A DNA stretch of 64,000 nucleotides from assembly GCA_040954595.2 (NCBI GenBank), contig CM082591.2, positions 2,790,001 through 2,854,000 of the forward strand. The letters run 5' to 3'. Shown here piece by piece: positions 53,701 to 64,000 of this stretch. Numbering within the stretch: the stretch's first letter is position 1; every line of letters starts with the position of its first letter. The translations under genes and the position numbers were made by a program. The notes beneath the pieces were generated by a model. That model made no database searches. It was given only the letters and a program-made list of their open reading frames with translations, and was not told where the DNA came from. Source of the DNA: Balanoglossus misakiensis (taxonomy: Eukaryota; Hemichordata).

Positions 53701-53970
53701 CTCGTTGGAAATGGTTACATTATTTATACTGGAGAGTGTGGATTGTCGTCAAAGATGCAGAATTTGTCATGAACGTTAACATTGTCGCCAGATTATATAA
53801 ATGAACAACAAGACAAACCGAAACAAAAATTAATTAAAGACATTATTTTTGGAAACGACGATAGACTCGGAAAAAATGTACGTTTTACTCACGGATGCTT
53901 TTCCAGCCGCGTCGACGCCGTTTGCCGTTCCCGGTTCCACCTTGGGAACCACTTTGTTCTTTGAACTCAT
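41759..53970 (-). CDS. Membrane-anchored GH9 endoglucanase (cellulase)
   Basis: Eleven coding exons on the - strand: 53893-53970, 46889-47048, 44608-44784, 44315-44499, 44021-44180, 43769-43883, 43283-43442, 42952-43096, 42447-42612, 42109-42302, 41759-41796. They join in frame to 525 residues. Catalytic landmarks of glycoside hydrolase family 9 are all present: GGYYDAGDHIK (base/nucleophile Asp pair), HHRS (GFGDNPPVQAHHRS) and YQNEVTLDYNAGF (acid Glu with the Asp signature). Expected activity: hydrolysis of internal beta-1,4-glucosidic bonds of cellulose or related glucans. Unusually, there is no signal peptide. Exons 1-2 give about 50 polar residues and then a hydrophobic segment (about residues 54-76, VAIAGAVAGGCALVAVAVTL), implying a type II membrane protein. 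The terminal exon (GLFHLELKGQLP) and first exon (starting MSSKNKVVPKVEPG) are small and assigned from splice sites and phase; the first intron is 6.8 kb. Confidence 0.88.
42674..42692. repeat. Poly-G tract in GH9 intron
   Basis: A run of G interrupted by one A, able to form a G-quadruplex. Confidence 0.85.
44960..45420 (+). other. Series of three + strand exon-like segments inside GH9 intron 2
   Basis: Segments 44960-45029, 45143-45226 and 45338-45420 are each flanked by a convincing + strand acceptor (TCTTGCAG, TCTTGCAG, CTTTCCAG) and donor (GTAAGT, GTAAGT, GTATGT). The first two are diverged copies of one another within a tandem duplication of about 185 bp (ACTGGCTCATYCTGG and GGCTATTGAYAATGG shared). 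None has a convincing open frame; a stop interrupts each. They could be exons of a non-coding antisense transcript or fossil exons. Confidence 0.4.
47049..53892 (-). other. Large first intron of the GH9 gene
   Basis: The 6.8-kb intron is implied by the exon 1-2 phase match. I find no protein-coding exon inside on either strand. It contains a CCAT/CACC-rich tract at 48475-48540. Several unrelated ORFs are regarded as chance. Confidence 0.5.
48475..48540. repeat. (CCAT)/(CACC) simple repeat
   Basis: Tandem CATC tetranucleotides grading into CACC repeats. Confidence 0.88.
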
Positions 53971-54864
53971 CGCCGTTAGATTCTGTCTGGAGACACGGTT
54001 ACAGCAAAGGTGGGAGAGGGGGGACAGCAGAGTGAGGGAACATCAACTAGTAAAGCACCTGTTAGCAGTGGTACAACCACACTGAGTGCCGCGAACAGGT
54101 GCATTGAAGGTTAAGCGCGGCCATGGAATTTCCACGCATGCGCCTGCCTCAGATCAGCGCTGTAACTATGGCCACGGTATTGATTCTGTTTGCAAAATAT
54201 CATCAGTGCACATTTGATACATGTGCAGGTCGGCTGAAAAGGTGAACCTTAGTACGTGCCAGAGTAGCTCAAACGAAGATAAAGAGATATTACGTTCACT
54301 GAGTGTTAATATTATCCTCGTGACGAAATGGACCCCAAGACAATCATGGTCTTAGGGCTCCCGTTCGTCGGTGAACGTGAACGTTATGCTGGGTGAAAGT
54401 GAACGCTATGCGGTGTGAAAGTGAACGCTCTGAAACTATTCATAGTGAATCTGATAACCCCCTGCGGCGGGGCGTACTGCACTTTAGTTGGTTACCGAAT
54501 CAAGCTATTGTAGGAGGCCCCCCAACCCCAGACCTCTTTTGTCTCGATGCAGATCTTAAGCTTTTTGGTGTTTCCTTTCTCTACTGAGTCTCACAATGGG
54601 ATGCCTTGGGTAAACCCGATTTGTTCAGTCGCAGGAGACTGTGATTGGTCTACTTCTGGCAGCGATTGAAAACCTTTTGCAGACGCTGTACACGCTCATA
54701 ATTTTAAATCCAGTAATTGCGGCTTTGTACATCGTGAAAATATCGCCTGGCGTCCAACGACAGGTTTTGTTCGTAGCTATGATGAAATTATAACACCTAA
54801 TCACGAAAAATGTTTGTGCTTGTGAAAAATTAGGAAAACGAACGAGCGTCTCCCATTTGATATT

Positions 54865-54890
54865 TGAATTTTAGTCCGGACTAAAATTCA
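54865..54890. repeat. Perfect 26-bp palindrome upstream of GH9
   Basis: tgaattttagtcc is followed immediately by its exact reverse complement ggactaaaattca, with no spacer. It lies about 0.9 kb upstream of the GH9 start codon. Confidence 0.9.
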
Positions 54891-56891
54891 GTGGTCATAC
54901 GACCATGACATGAAGGCAAACATGAGTACTATTGCGCCCCCTTATTGTGATATATTTGCAGTATAATATCATGCCATTATATGTCTTCATAACACACTTC
55001 CAGATCTAAATTTCATATTTAGAGTTGACGCGATGATTGGCAGTGAGGACGATCATGAGAAGGAACCTTTGCCTGAAACTACGGTTTAATTAGTGGCCAT
55101 TTGTCTTCATTTGGTAAATACTTGTATATTGGTATTTTCATCATTCGTTATCTCTAATATGTTATCGCGAATTTCAATCGCAATTTAGAGTAATGACTAT
55201 TTTTAGAGTGTTTGATTGATCGAGACGTCGGATTCAGACGCCAAAATGGAACAACCAGCACGTAGCAACACAATGTACGCATTGTCTCACGTATCGACTG
55301 ACCAATTAATGTTATAGCGGAGCATATTGAAGAATACGCAACAGGTAAAACGTACGCATGTGCACAGCAGATCCATGGTCTAGGGCCTGTGGTTAATCAA
55401 AACATGGTCAGTTAGTCAGATAGACAGACAGACACACGTAATCATGTGGGCTGGAACTCCTCAACGATTCTACATAGCTGATAAAGCTCTAACTCCGGCC
55501 AAGGCAACGTTCTTGGCAGTTCTAGTCTTCTACAGAAACGATGGAGAGCCATCGTCGATTGATTGTCACACCTGTCTGGGTTTCTCTAATAAAACCACCA
55601 TCACGCATGTCACAAGCTTATTAAATTTGGTAGAATAATCAGTCTGTCCATTGTTGTTCCTCATGATTTACGTGTGGCATGTACGTTGCTGTGTACTAGG
55701 ATGTATTTATAGACAAATGATGATCGCAAATACTTTAATATCAATAAAAAATTATATATGTCAGAGAGATAACCCAGTACATGTATGTCTGTGTAGGGTT
55801 TAGTTTGTCTTCTGAACCATTTTGTAGGTCGACTCTTAGTTCAAACAGTGGATTTATCTATATTTTAAACAACATTCTCCATCTGTCCGTTTCTCTCTCT
55901 GTCTGTCTACCCGTCCGCCCACCGATTTGCCTTCCTTTAATCAGTCTAGTTTCACACTTTTCTGTCTGTGTTTGCCTCTCCACGGCCTGCCACTGTCCAG
56001 CAGGTACTTGTCTTGTCAAAACGAGCGATGGATCCAGCCAGTATTTAATCATATGAGCCACATTGATCATACTGCCTGATTGATTTACGAGAATGAAATT
56101 ATTAAGTCCTTTATTGGTTGTATTTAAGTAACAAAAATGATAACAACCGTCGGTGAAGTACACATATCAACACTGATATGAACTGTTGCCCATTCCTCAA
56201 TCTCTGTGTGTTCAAAATCGTCGTAATGTGGTCTCTCATTGCCTTACAGTGAAACGACGATGATTTTTGTTGTTGTTTTTTGTCCGGAGACATAAAATAA
56301 GCAAAAATGTTAAAACTCCCTTAGGCAGAATGCGGTAGACTATCTGATGATGAAAGTACGCAAATAGTTCTCGGTCAACTCGACCTTGAGACAGTATACG
56401 CAGGCAGACTCCTTTAAGAGGAAATTACATTGCTTAGGGCATTTCTATAGGAGCAAACTGTGGAACGTAATGTTAATTGGAAAGATACGATACGATGCAC
56501 TGCGCACCTGTTCATTTTATGCAACGTTACTATGGCGACTTGTAAACACGCGGACGTATTTTGAGATGTCTGGCTAGCTGTTTTGTAGAAGAGCAACATA
56601 TTTCATTCCATCGGAACAACTGATAATTGACTCTATTATATTAATTGATCAGATAATCTCCTACTCCCGCGTGACAACCGTTTCTTGTCTGTCGACACAA
56701 AGCAATTGCGTTCCCGGGTGATACCACATACTAAGCCCTGTTATGTGTCGAGGGAGGATGATATATCTCGGTCATCAAATCCACACTGTCCCAAATAACT
56801 TTGTTCATTACTTACCGGTTGTACAAGATATTGTGTAGAAATATGAGGGCGTTTTTGTCGGTGAATGAACAGACATGTTGTTTGTCGAGGC

Positions 56892-57096
56892 ACATACATA
56901 CATGTACATACATACATACATACATACATACATACATACATACATACATACATACATACATACATACATACATACTTGCATACATACATACATACATACA
57001 TACATACATACATACATACATACATACTTGCATACATACATACATACATACATACATACATACATACATACATACATACATACATACATACATACA
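56892..57096. repeat. (CATA)n microsatellite
   Basis: About 200 bp of CATA tetranucleotides with two CTTG interruptions spaced about 52 bp apart. It gives rise to meaningless IHTY/YVCM ORFs in several frames. Confidence 0.98.
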
Positions 57097-58122
57097 ATTA
57101 ACACGGCCATTGTTTAATGTTCTGAACATGATTAAATAGTTTTTCCTTGTGAGATTTGTCAGGTTGCATAACCTTAATTTTAACATCCACTCAAAGACAT
57201 TCCAGATATGCTTTTTAAATAGTTTATCCCCTGTTTTTCTTGCCTACACTCGAACAGTTACTGCGCCCTCACGCGAGCCTCTTGTACTCTGCAGGTGATA
57301 GAAATAGCATCATGCAGAATCACCTGTAGCGGGCTAAATGTGTCCAAGAGGCACCAACATATGCGGATGTCAAAATGAGAATACGATTCAGTGGGTTTTG
57401 TCTGAATAACCAATAAACATACGCCAGGGATTGATTTATGTACGTTCGAAATCCCATGGCTTATCGGCTCAGTGGAGTTTTGAGGACTTATAGTGATATC
57501 TGAAGCACGCCCCCCTCTCTGGTAGTAACGAGACACTGAATAAACTATCAAAGTACGTTAAGTTTCAAAGTTCGACATGGCACTGTGCTGCAAAGTATGC
57601 AAACAACACCCGTCATTGAAAGATCAACTCGGCATAAATCAGAGTCTACGCACTTCGCTACAAGACTAGCGTTTAGCGCCCTCATGGGCGATGTTTGAAT
57701 CACACCTTGACTGTGATGACGTCATGGGGAAGTCAGAGTTATTGTTGTGTGTCACCCTTGAATTTGCCGCGTAAAATTGTCTTTGTTTCTTAGTTCACTT
57801 AATAATTGGCACGGCCTATTAGTCATTAAAAACCCATCCGTTTTTTTTGTCAGATTGAGAGTATAATCATATTTCAAATATACATAACATAAATATGACT
57901 GTCACAATTAGGCAGCTCAGGCACTTGACCAATTGCATTGAGATGTTGGTCATTGTAAGCACTGGGCAATCAACAAATAGGCCTATGTAATTTATAACCA
58001 TACTGGGATAAACACATATAGTACACGGGAGAGAAATACTTAACAGAGGAAGAAAGAGCAAAATACATGTCTGACAAAGAGAGGCATTGAATATATGATT
58101 ATAATAAACAGCCACGTCTTAC

Positions 58123-58197
58123 CTCTGCATATTTGCTTTTTCTGTTGGTAAACAGTTTCAAGTTCACGTTGGGACATCTTTTCATGATCGCGTCCAT
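58123..58197 (-). other. Possible orphan or alternative first coding exon
   Basis: On the - strand, ATG at 58197 opens 25 codons (MDAIMKRCPNVNLKLFTN then RKSKYAE) and ends exactly at a good donor (GAG|GTAAGA), phase 0. The only - strand acceptor with matching phase that I assigned downstream is GH9 exon 2, so it could be a distal alternative first exon of GH9 or belong to an unseen gene. Evidence is a splice site and frame only. Confidence 0.25.
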
Positions 58198-60764
58198 TGT
58201 GTATCAGGCTTGACCACTTCACCAGTGGTGGTCAATCTCTGTTTTCTGGCAAGAGCAGAACACCGCTGTCCAGGAACTCGCTGAAATAAATGCACTGTTG
58301 TTGCTTTTGGGTCAATGTTATACCTGCGTGTGCTACTTCCTTTTTTGTCGTGGGAACACACGACTTTAAGTGACTTCCTGGTTGCATGCAGTCGACGTTA
58401 GCCTCTTATCGTTCAACTTTTGACCTGGTGCACGACAAAAACTATGGAGGGGGCAATTTATTTAACAACCAGAGAACTTTGGAAGGCATACATACCCAAA
58501 TTGTCGTTAATATAAAAAAAATAAGTTACTTTATATAGTTAATGTATGTTAGCATTCAAAATCAGCACAGTACAAAGAAGCCTGGTCTAAATTTTAAATT
58601 TATTTCTCAAAAATTAAATTTAACATACTGGAGTGTTATCAAGTGAGTGTCACGCGCCCGTCACGCGAATTGAAAATGTCGAAACTTAAGTGGTTGAAGG
58701 GTGACGCAGAAAATCACGCAGCACACCGACACAATATTGTTGTTTATAAGATAACTTGTATCGCCTATATAGGTCAGTGATCTTCAACCCATTTCTGACA
58801 CAGCATGTTAGGCCACAGACCCCCCGGGAAACTTTCCCGTGGGTTTGAGGTGAGGTCCGTGTGGTAGAACAGTGGGCGAGTCAGTACAACAGTCTGTAAA
58901 TTGGGAATGTTTTTCTCAAAGAACAAGATTCCTCAGGTGTATTTACTGACCCAAATTCGCCAAATGTTTACTGCTGGCATGGTCAAAGGTTAACTGGCTG
59001 ACTAACAAACAGAAAATGTCACATGATCGTATTTCTCGCTTCATCAGTTCCACCTCGAAGTCCTATGCTACTGTATTTCAAATAAAATATATGCTGATTC
59101 CTTCTCTCTCAGGCACTAGTTTTTCATTAGAAGGAGCAAAGTGCACCTATTTACATTTTTGAAAGTTTCATGTTGAACTTTAGCATATTCATTCAAATTT
59201 CCTGTGATATCCATGAATGTGAACTTAAACTGAAGTAAAGTTAAAATATGCCAGAGTATGTCCATAGACAGGGATTTGCTTCATAGGGTATTGTGATTTC
59301 TATAAGTGTTTTCAATATCACGAATTTGATTACAACAACACAAGCAACAACAACAACAACAACTGAGTTTTGTTTTATTTTTTTTGCAGAAACGACATAG
59401 ACACAATCACAACCACCAATTGGACTACAACCAGAGTATGCTGTTTCTAGTGTTATCATGATCTGAATTGAAGAAACAAAGGTCAGTTATGTTTAATGAT
59501 TTTGCATATGTGAAGGACTTATCGGTTGCTTCGCATCTAAGGTCAATTCAATGTCGCGGCGTGTGTTTATCTCCGTTGAAGGCGAGAGTCACCGAGCAAG
59601 TGTTTAAATGATCAATGGAGGGAGTTTAACCACAGGGATATATTCAAGGAAAGTATAGTAATAATTATATGATAGAAACTGAGTAAGTTTGTTGTCTGTC
59701 AACTCTTCTGTCTTTCTCTCACCGATACGATTCTAACCGAAACACTGAGGTTTCTCTGCTCGCGCACAGTATAGTAAAAACAATGGCACAGTTATTTAAT
59801 ATGGGGTACACTTGCGACAGGCCGTGATTTCGCTATCCAGCACAATCACGGCCATCCGGCATTCTCCACTTGTCTAGTAAGACAAGGTAGGAGGTCAGCT
59901 GGAGGTCAGGTGGTATGAAGAGTTCGCCAAAAAGGGCGCATCCCGCGAGCAGGACAGCCTTGGTGTATCGGTAAGAGAAACGTTAGAATCGTAAGGGTAA
60001 AAGAAAGGAAAAAGAAGAAAAATAGGCTGACCGACAACTTTTTCTGTTAAATCCCTGAATTAATCTCTGTGGTTTAACCGTTGGGTTTTATTTATGAAGT
60101 CATGCACACAACAAGATAGATTCCAGTCCCAAGTTTATTTCTGAAGTTGAAATATAAATAAACTTACTACAATATAAAGCAGTTTACACTAAATCCGCTA
60201 AAGTAACCGTAATATGTTTTAAAAATTAAACGTCAGTAGCTATAGGTTGATATGTGACATTTTGTCGTACAATTGCAACATTTCTCAAGTTTGGCGCCCT
60301 CAAACGATAACCGCAAGAAATTTCATACAGCGAACTTCTCGCGCAGAACAATTGAAACTGATGTTCTAAAATGTACAGGCATATAGGTTTTACTGATATC
60401 ATGACTTTAAAATCTTCCAGTAAAATAGTTTGGCTTTTCGTATGTAGGTGATCTTTAATACAATTAAAAACGGTCTGTTGCAGTTGGTGGCGCTCTACTA
60501 TTTCGTACTATTCATCCTCGTGTGCTTAAAGTCTAAACAAAATTCTATACATGCCAGAAGAATTAAACTTAACATTGATATCTTCAGAAGGGGAACTCTA
60601 CTTAAATTTTCATTTTTGAACTGGTATTTATGAAAATATTATCGCTTGTTGGAGAAAATGACAGCGTTTGCGTGAGACAAACGATATACAGAGGGTAACA
60701 GTATTTTGCAAAATATAATACATGACGCGGAGAACGTCGATTTGAGTTGCCATGGTGATAGCGT
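58198..60764. other. Intergenic region with 3' flank of the peptide gene
   Basis: No coding region is supported. TTTATT at 60134-60139 is a possible - strand poly(A) signal. A CAACAACAACAA tract lies at about 59345-59361. Confidence 0.45.
60134..60139 (-). terminator. Possible polyadenylation signal of the peptide precursor gene
   Basis: AATAAA on the - strand, about 630 bp after the stop codon. A variant closer to the stop codon (CATAAA near 60626-60632) is an alternative. Confidence 0.35.
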
Positions 60765-62875
60765 TTAGGGTTCTTCAACTGAGTTTCCGGTGAATGACTT
60801 CTGGGCCAGGCATTCGTCGAGGACGCCATTTTCTACAGACAAAAAAAGACGCTTGTCAAAAATATGTCCAATAATGTATATTTATACACATTTCAAGAAA
60901 ACTGAGGTAGCTTAAACCTAGCCGTTAATAATTATGGTCATACCCATTCATATGCTGATGTCCATAGGTCAAATATACAGTATTTTCATGGGAAGTTGTA
61001 AAGTGATGTAAGCTTTTTCGAAAATAGTAAGCATACACTGCCCCACATGTAAATGAGCTTAGTCTAGGCAAAGTCCCAGGTAGACAACCTCTAGCAATGG
61101 GCAAATCTTTTGACAAATAGCAGGTTTTGTGATGCAGGATGAAAAATAGACGACTAGAAGAAAGGTTCCATGATTTGTGGTTGGTTTCTGAATGCTTTGG
61201 TGTCTATATAGAAATTTCCTTACCTTTAAGTTCCATGTATGTGAGAATATCTTTAACGACATCTTCAACATCGGTGGCTGTGTCGTATTCTAATGAACCA
61301 CGTTTTCCGGCTAAGTTGGCAAAACAGAATCAAATATTTAAAAGATCATGTAGGATGATTGGGTTTTGGTAACATATAAAACTAGAACCATCATTGTTAC
61401 AGAGGTAATTGCTGTTAATAATCCATAAAAACAATTTAATAATCATGAAAACAAGGACTTACTTTTACTGAAAATAAAAGGAGTCCACCTTTTGCCTTGT
61501 CTTCTGTTCGGTCCGCCTGCAACTGTTGAGAGGGGAGAGATCTTTAATTTAATCCATTTGCTCTTTGATGAGCTGGTAAACAGTGTCTCTGAACCAGTGA
61601 TCTTGCAGTTAAGATATTAAAATTGTTACTTACCATGGATAGAAAGGGGTCTAGGCCACACGCCCCTCGCTCTTTTTTCTGTATCCCTCTGAAAATTATA
61701 GATGTGAATTTAAAGTTATTAAAGGATTACAATCACTTCTGTTAGTACAGAAATTGGTGATTTGTCAACTAGATTTACTGAACTGAAACAATTTGTTTTA
61801 AAGATCCATCATTTAACTATATCAAAGAAAATGTCAATGATAAAAAAATCTAGAACAAAAAGGTGATAAATGTCAGTTGATTAGGAAATGTGCCACGAGC
61901 AGCCAGTATATAATTTGCGAGAGGTCATCGCTCATACCGGTACTACAATTTCTCAAACTTGATATTAAATATCACAAGTAGAACTGTGTCACGTCTTCCG
62001 AGTGACTTTGTAATCCGTCTATCTGTGTGAGCTTGCGGGAAGATATATGTAGTTTCTTCAGAAAACATCAATATTATACATCCATATCTTATTTGATAAG
62101 AGAAATATTATAACCATAGTGTTTGCGCATCTGCTTTTACAGATATTTAAGCCGAATAGGTTGGAATTTAGACCCTCCAAATGAAAGCCTCATTATCGTT
62201 CACAAAGTCATTTTAAGGCTGTTGTAATTGACTCAGCTGATCACGCTAATCGATAAACGCCAGACTTTATTACTTTTCAACGAATAACAATGATTTCCAA
62301 GTATTTACATCCCTAGAGGTTCATCTAGTTTTCCTTCCCTTGCAACTATTCTACAGGTTTTGTTTGGAATCATAGGTGGTGATGTAGAGTCTATAGTGTG
62401 ACACTTACTCTGCTTCTGATTATACCCCAAAGTTTTATCCATTAAGGATTAAAATACTTGCATGCAACATGTCTGCCTAAATGTACATAACTGCAGTGTG
62501 TCTACAACTTGTCAGACTACATATATGTGTGTCTGCAATCTATCTGCTGAAATCTGTTGGCTGTCTCTGCAAAATGTCTGCCTGCATAACAGTGTGTCCA
62601 CAACATGTTTTCCTATCTTTCGGCGTGTCTGCAACTTGTCAGTCTATACGCCTGTGTGTCTGGAACCTATCTGCCTATAGCTTTTTGTCAGTATGTCTCC
62701 ACCAGTCATTACTGTTAACAGAAAGTGGCAGTTCTTGTGTGACTATAGAGCAGTTCCAAAAACCCTGTCCATGCGGCATGTCATGACAAACTTCTCTTAC
62801 CTTTTCAACGGAGTCTGCGCTGATAGCCATGACTGTGAGAGCAAGGAGGAACCCACAACTAATTAACAGCTTCAT
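60765..62875 (-). CDS. Secreted prepropeptide with amidated-peptide processing sites
   Basis: Five coding exons on the - strand: 62801-62875, 61634-61688, 61463-61522, 61224-61310, 60765-60832. They join in frame (phases 0,1,1,1) to 114 residues. Residues 1-20 are a signal peptide (MKLLISCGFLLALTVMAISA). Dibasic sites occur at KR30-31, RR50-51, KR54-55 and KR66-67, and two are preceded by Gly (QGKR, TGKR), the signature for C-terminal amidation. The predicted products are a Trp/Pro-containing peptide from about 32-52 (ARGVWPRPLSIH at its start) and WTPFIFSKT-amide (56-64). The acidic C-terminal part (GSLEYDTATDVEDVVKD onward, ending VEEP) has one Cys. The size and layout are those of a neuropeptide or hormone precursor. 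I cannot name the family; the WTP start recalls spexin but nothing else is decisive. An acceptor-like site at 62898-62899 suggests an upstream non-coding exon. Confidence 0.75.
62460..62705. repeat. Degenerate tandem repeat in intron 1 of the peptide gene
   Basis: Repeated variants of gtgtgtctgcaacttgtcag, spaced at roughly 35-40 bp and strongly diverged. Confidence 0.5.
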
Positions 62876-62918
62876 CTTGAAAGACTTGTGATAGTTTCTG
62901 GAGAAAGGAATATAGAGA

Positions 62919-62962
62919 GGTTCTGTATTAGCCTTAATTAGGTTCTGTATTAGCCTTAATTA
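62919..62962. repeat. 22-bp direct duplication upstream of the peptide gene
   Basis: ggttctgtattagccttaat plus ta is present twice in tandem without differences, 45-90 bp upstream of the start codon. Confidence 0.9.
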
Positions 62963-63218
62963 CCCCAAGTTGCAATTAACCACAAATTCAGAGCCTCTAA
63001 AAATTAAAAGTTGTATGTGATTGTCAATTGCTGATTCCACGGGCACATGCTAGAGTTGTAGTACAGGTGTATATAGAAGCCATGTTCTGCTCAATCAAGC
63101 ATATCAGATTGCTAATCTACTTCTATATACGAAGACAAAAATAAATGCATTTAGACTGATAAGATGATTGCAGAATGAGTATTTTATTCGCTCGATGATT
63201 AGATTAATAATGTTCAGA

Positions 63219-63272
63219 GAGAGAGCTAGACAGAGAGAGATAGAGAGACACTCAGACAGACACGCAGACAGA
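63219..63272. repeat. GA/GACA-rich simple repeat
   Basis: agagagaga tracts alternating with cagacag units. Confidence 0.8.
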
Positions 63273-64000
63273 AAGACCGTTTGTGTCACTCACTTTCCTA
63301 TTTCAACACGTGCCTTTAATTTCTCTGCTGCAGTACTTAAAACTGAAATGCCTGATCACACATTCAACACACACAAGTCAGTAAGACGAGTTTGTATCGG
63401 CAAATCAGGCAAGTTCCTCGACAGAAATGACTGCGCTTCTCCGGGATTACGCGCGTATTCATTATCTATTCAGTCAACGATCCCTGTGAAGACACTTTAA
63501 TCACGGAACTTCTCTGCAAGGGCGAACGCCAAAACGGTGGGCTTAAACTATGTGTATCGCTGACTTCCAATTAAAGCCATGGTCTGCAGGTTAATGATCG
63601 CTGTTGGGACACATCCTGGCATAGTTAACATAGATAGCCTGTGACAGACTGACAACTTTGATTAAATTTGCTCTCTCGTTTTGAGGTTTCTTGACAAGAA
63701 AATCCTTTTCCACTTGATGCATTCTCTTAGCGATATTAAGTGAAAACTCTCCATAACCTACATGTTTGTAAAGCTGCCTACAGATCCACTTGCATACAAT
63801 GTTAGGAGTATGGGTAAAATGATAAACAGACCACTTATTTTCAAAATACACAGCCTTACAGAATGCAATCAGACAATATTAGTCGACTGCTTTGGAAAGA
63901 GTGGCATTGCCTTATCTTATCTGATATGGTATCTAGGGTTTTCAGTGTTAAAGATAGGCTAATTTGATAACAAGAACAAGAAAACACGTAACGCTTTGCG

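Larger units (their letters stand above)
53971..58122. other. 5' flank of GH9 and intergenic DNA
   Basis: No gene is supported. It holds a 26-bp perfect palindrome (54865-54890) and a long CATA microsatellite (56892-57096). Confidence 0.5.
62876..64000. other. 5' flank of the peptide gene
   Basis: No coding exon is supported. It contains a GAGA/GACA-rich tract at about 63219-63272 and a TATATA-like sequence near 63070 that could be a - strand promoter element. Confidence 0.4.

Noticed and set aside
56741-57186. Several frames encoding IHTY or YVCM repeats
   Set aside because: Translations of the CATA microsatellite.

Overview
This window is nuclear DNA from an intron-rich animal. Coding regions are split into many short exons with GT-AG junctions (two GC-AG), gene density is moderate, and (CATA)n, (TGTC)n and (CCAT)n microsatellites and small TTAA-flanked inverted-repeat elements are scattered through it. 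A complete MYRF gene, a membrane-anchored GH9 cellulase, C-type lectins and a small amidated-peptide precursor together suggest an invertebrate, most plausibly a non-vertebrate deuterostome such as an amphioxus or hemichordate. A lophotrochozoan cannot be excluded from sequence alone. All gene models were built by hand from splice sites and reading-frame continuity; no homology search was run.

Left block (1-11.5 kb, + strand): two tandem paralogues encode secreted proteins made of a signal peptide, a very long low-complexity Ser-rich region and a C-terminal C-type lectin domain. The lectin exons are nearly identical between copies while the Ser-rich regions have diverged. Copy A carries about 40 Ser-Gly-Ser-Gly-Asp units, which resemble glycosaminoglycan attachment sites, and its 5' end contains a threefold tandem duplication of intron plus mini-exon. 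Copy B carries a Lys/Asp/Asn-rich polyampholyte repeat instead.

Middle block (12.5-34.4 kb, + strand): a complete 24-exon MYRF gene encodes a membrane-anchored, self-cleaving transcription factor of about 1073 residues. It is followed by a six-exon SLC16/monocarboxylate-type MFS transporter of 480 residues.

Right block (35.2-62.9 kb, - strand): a 12-exon type II membrane protein carries three copies of an unrecognised about 140-residue Cys module, a C-type lectin domain with an EPN motif and two LDL-receptor class A domains. Next is an 11-exon GH9 endoglucanase with an N-terminal membrane anchor instead of a signal peptide. Last is a five-exon 114-residue secreted precursor with Gly-Lys-Arg sites that would yield amidated peptides, including WTPFIFSKT-amide; this is the best candidate here for something undescribed. 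Several exon-like segments without an assigned gene lie on the + strand inside a GH9 intron.

No tRNA, rRNA, CRISPR or bacterial features were seen. The genes do not form an obvious pathway; the only functional theme is secreted or cell-surface carbohydrate recognition (three C-type lectin domain proteins and a cellulase).
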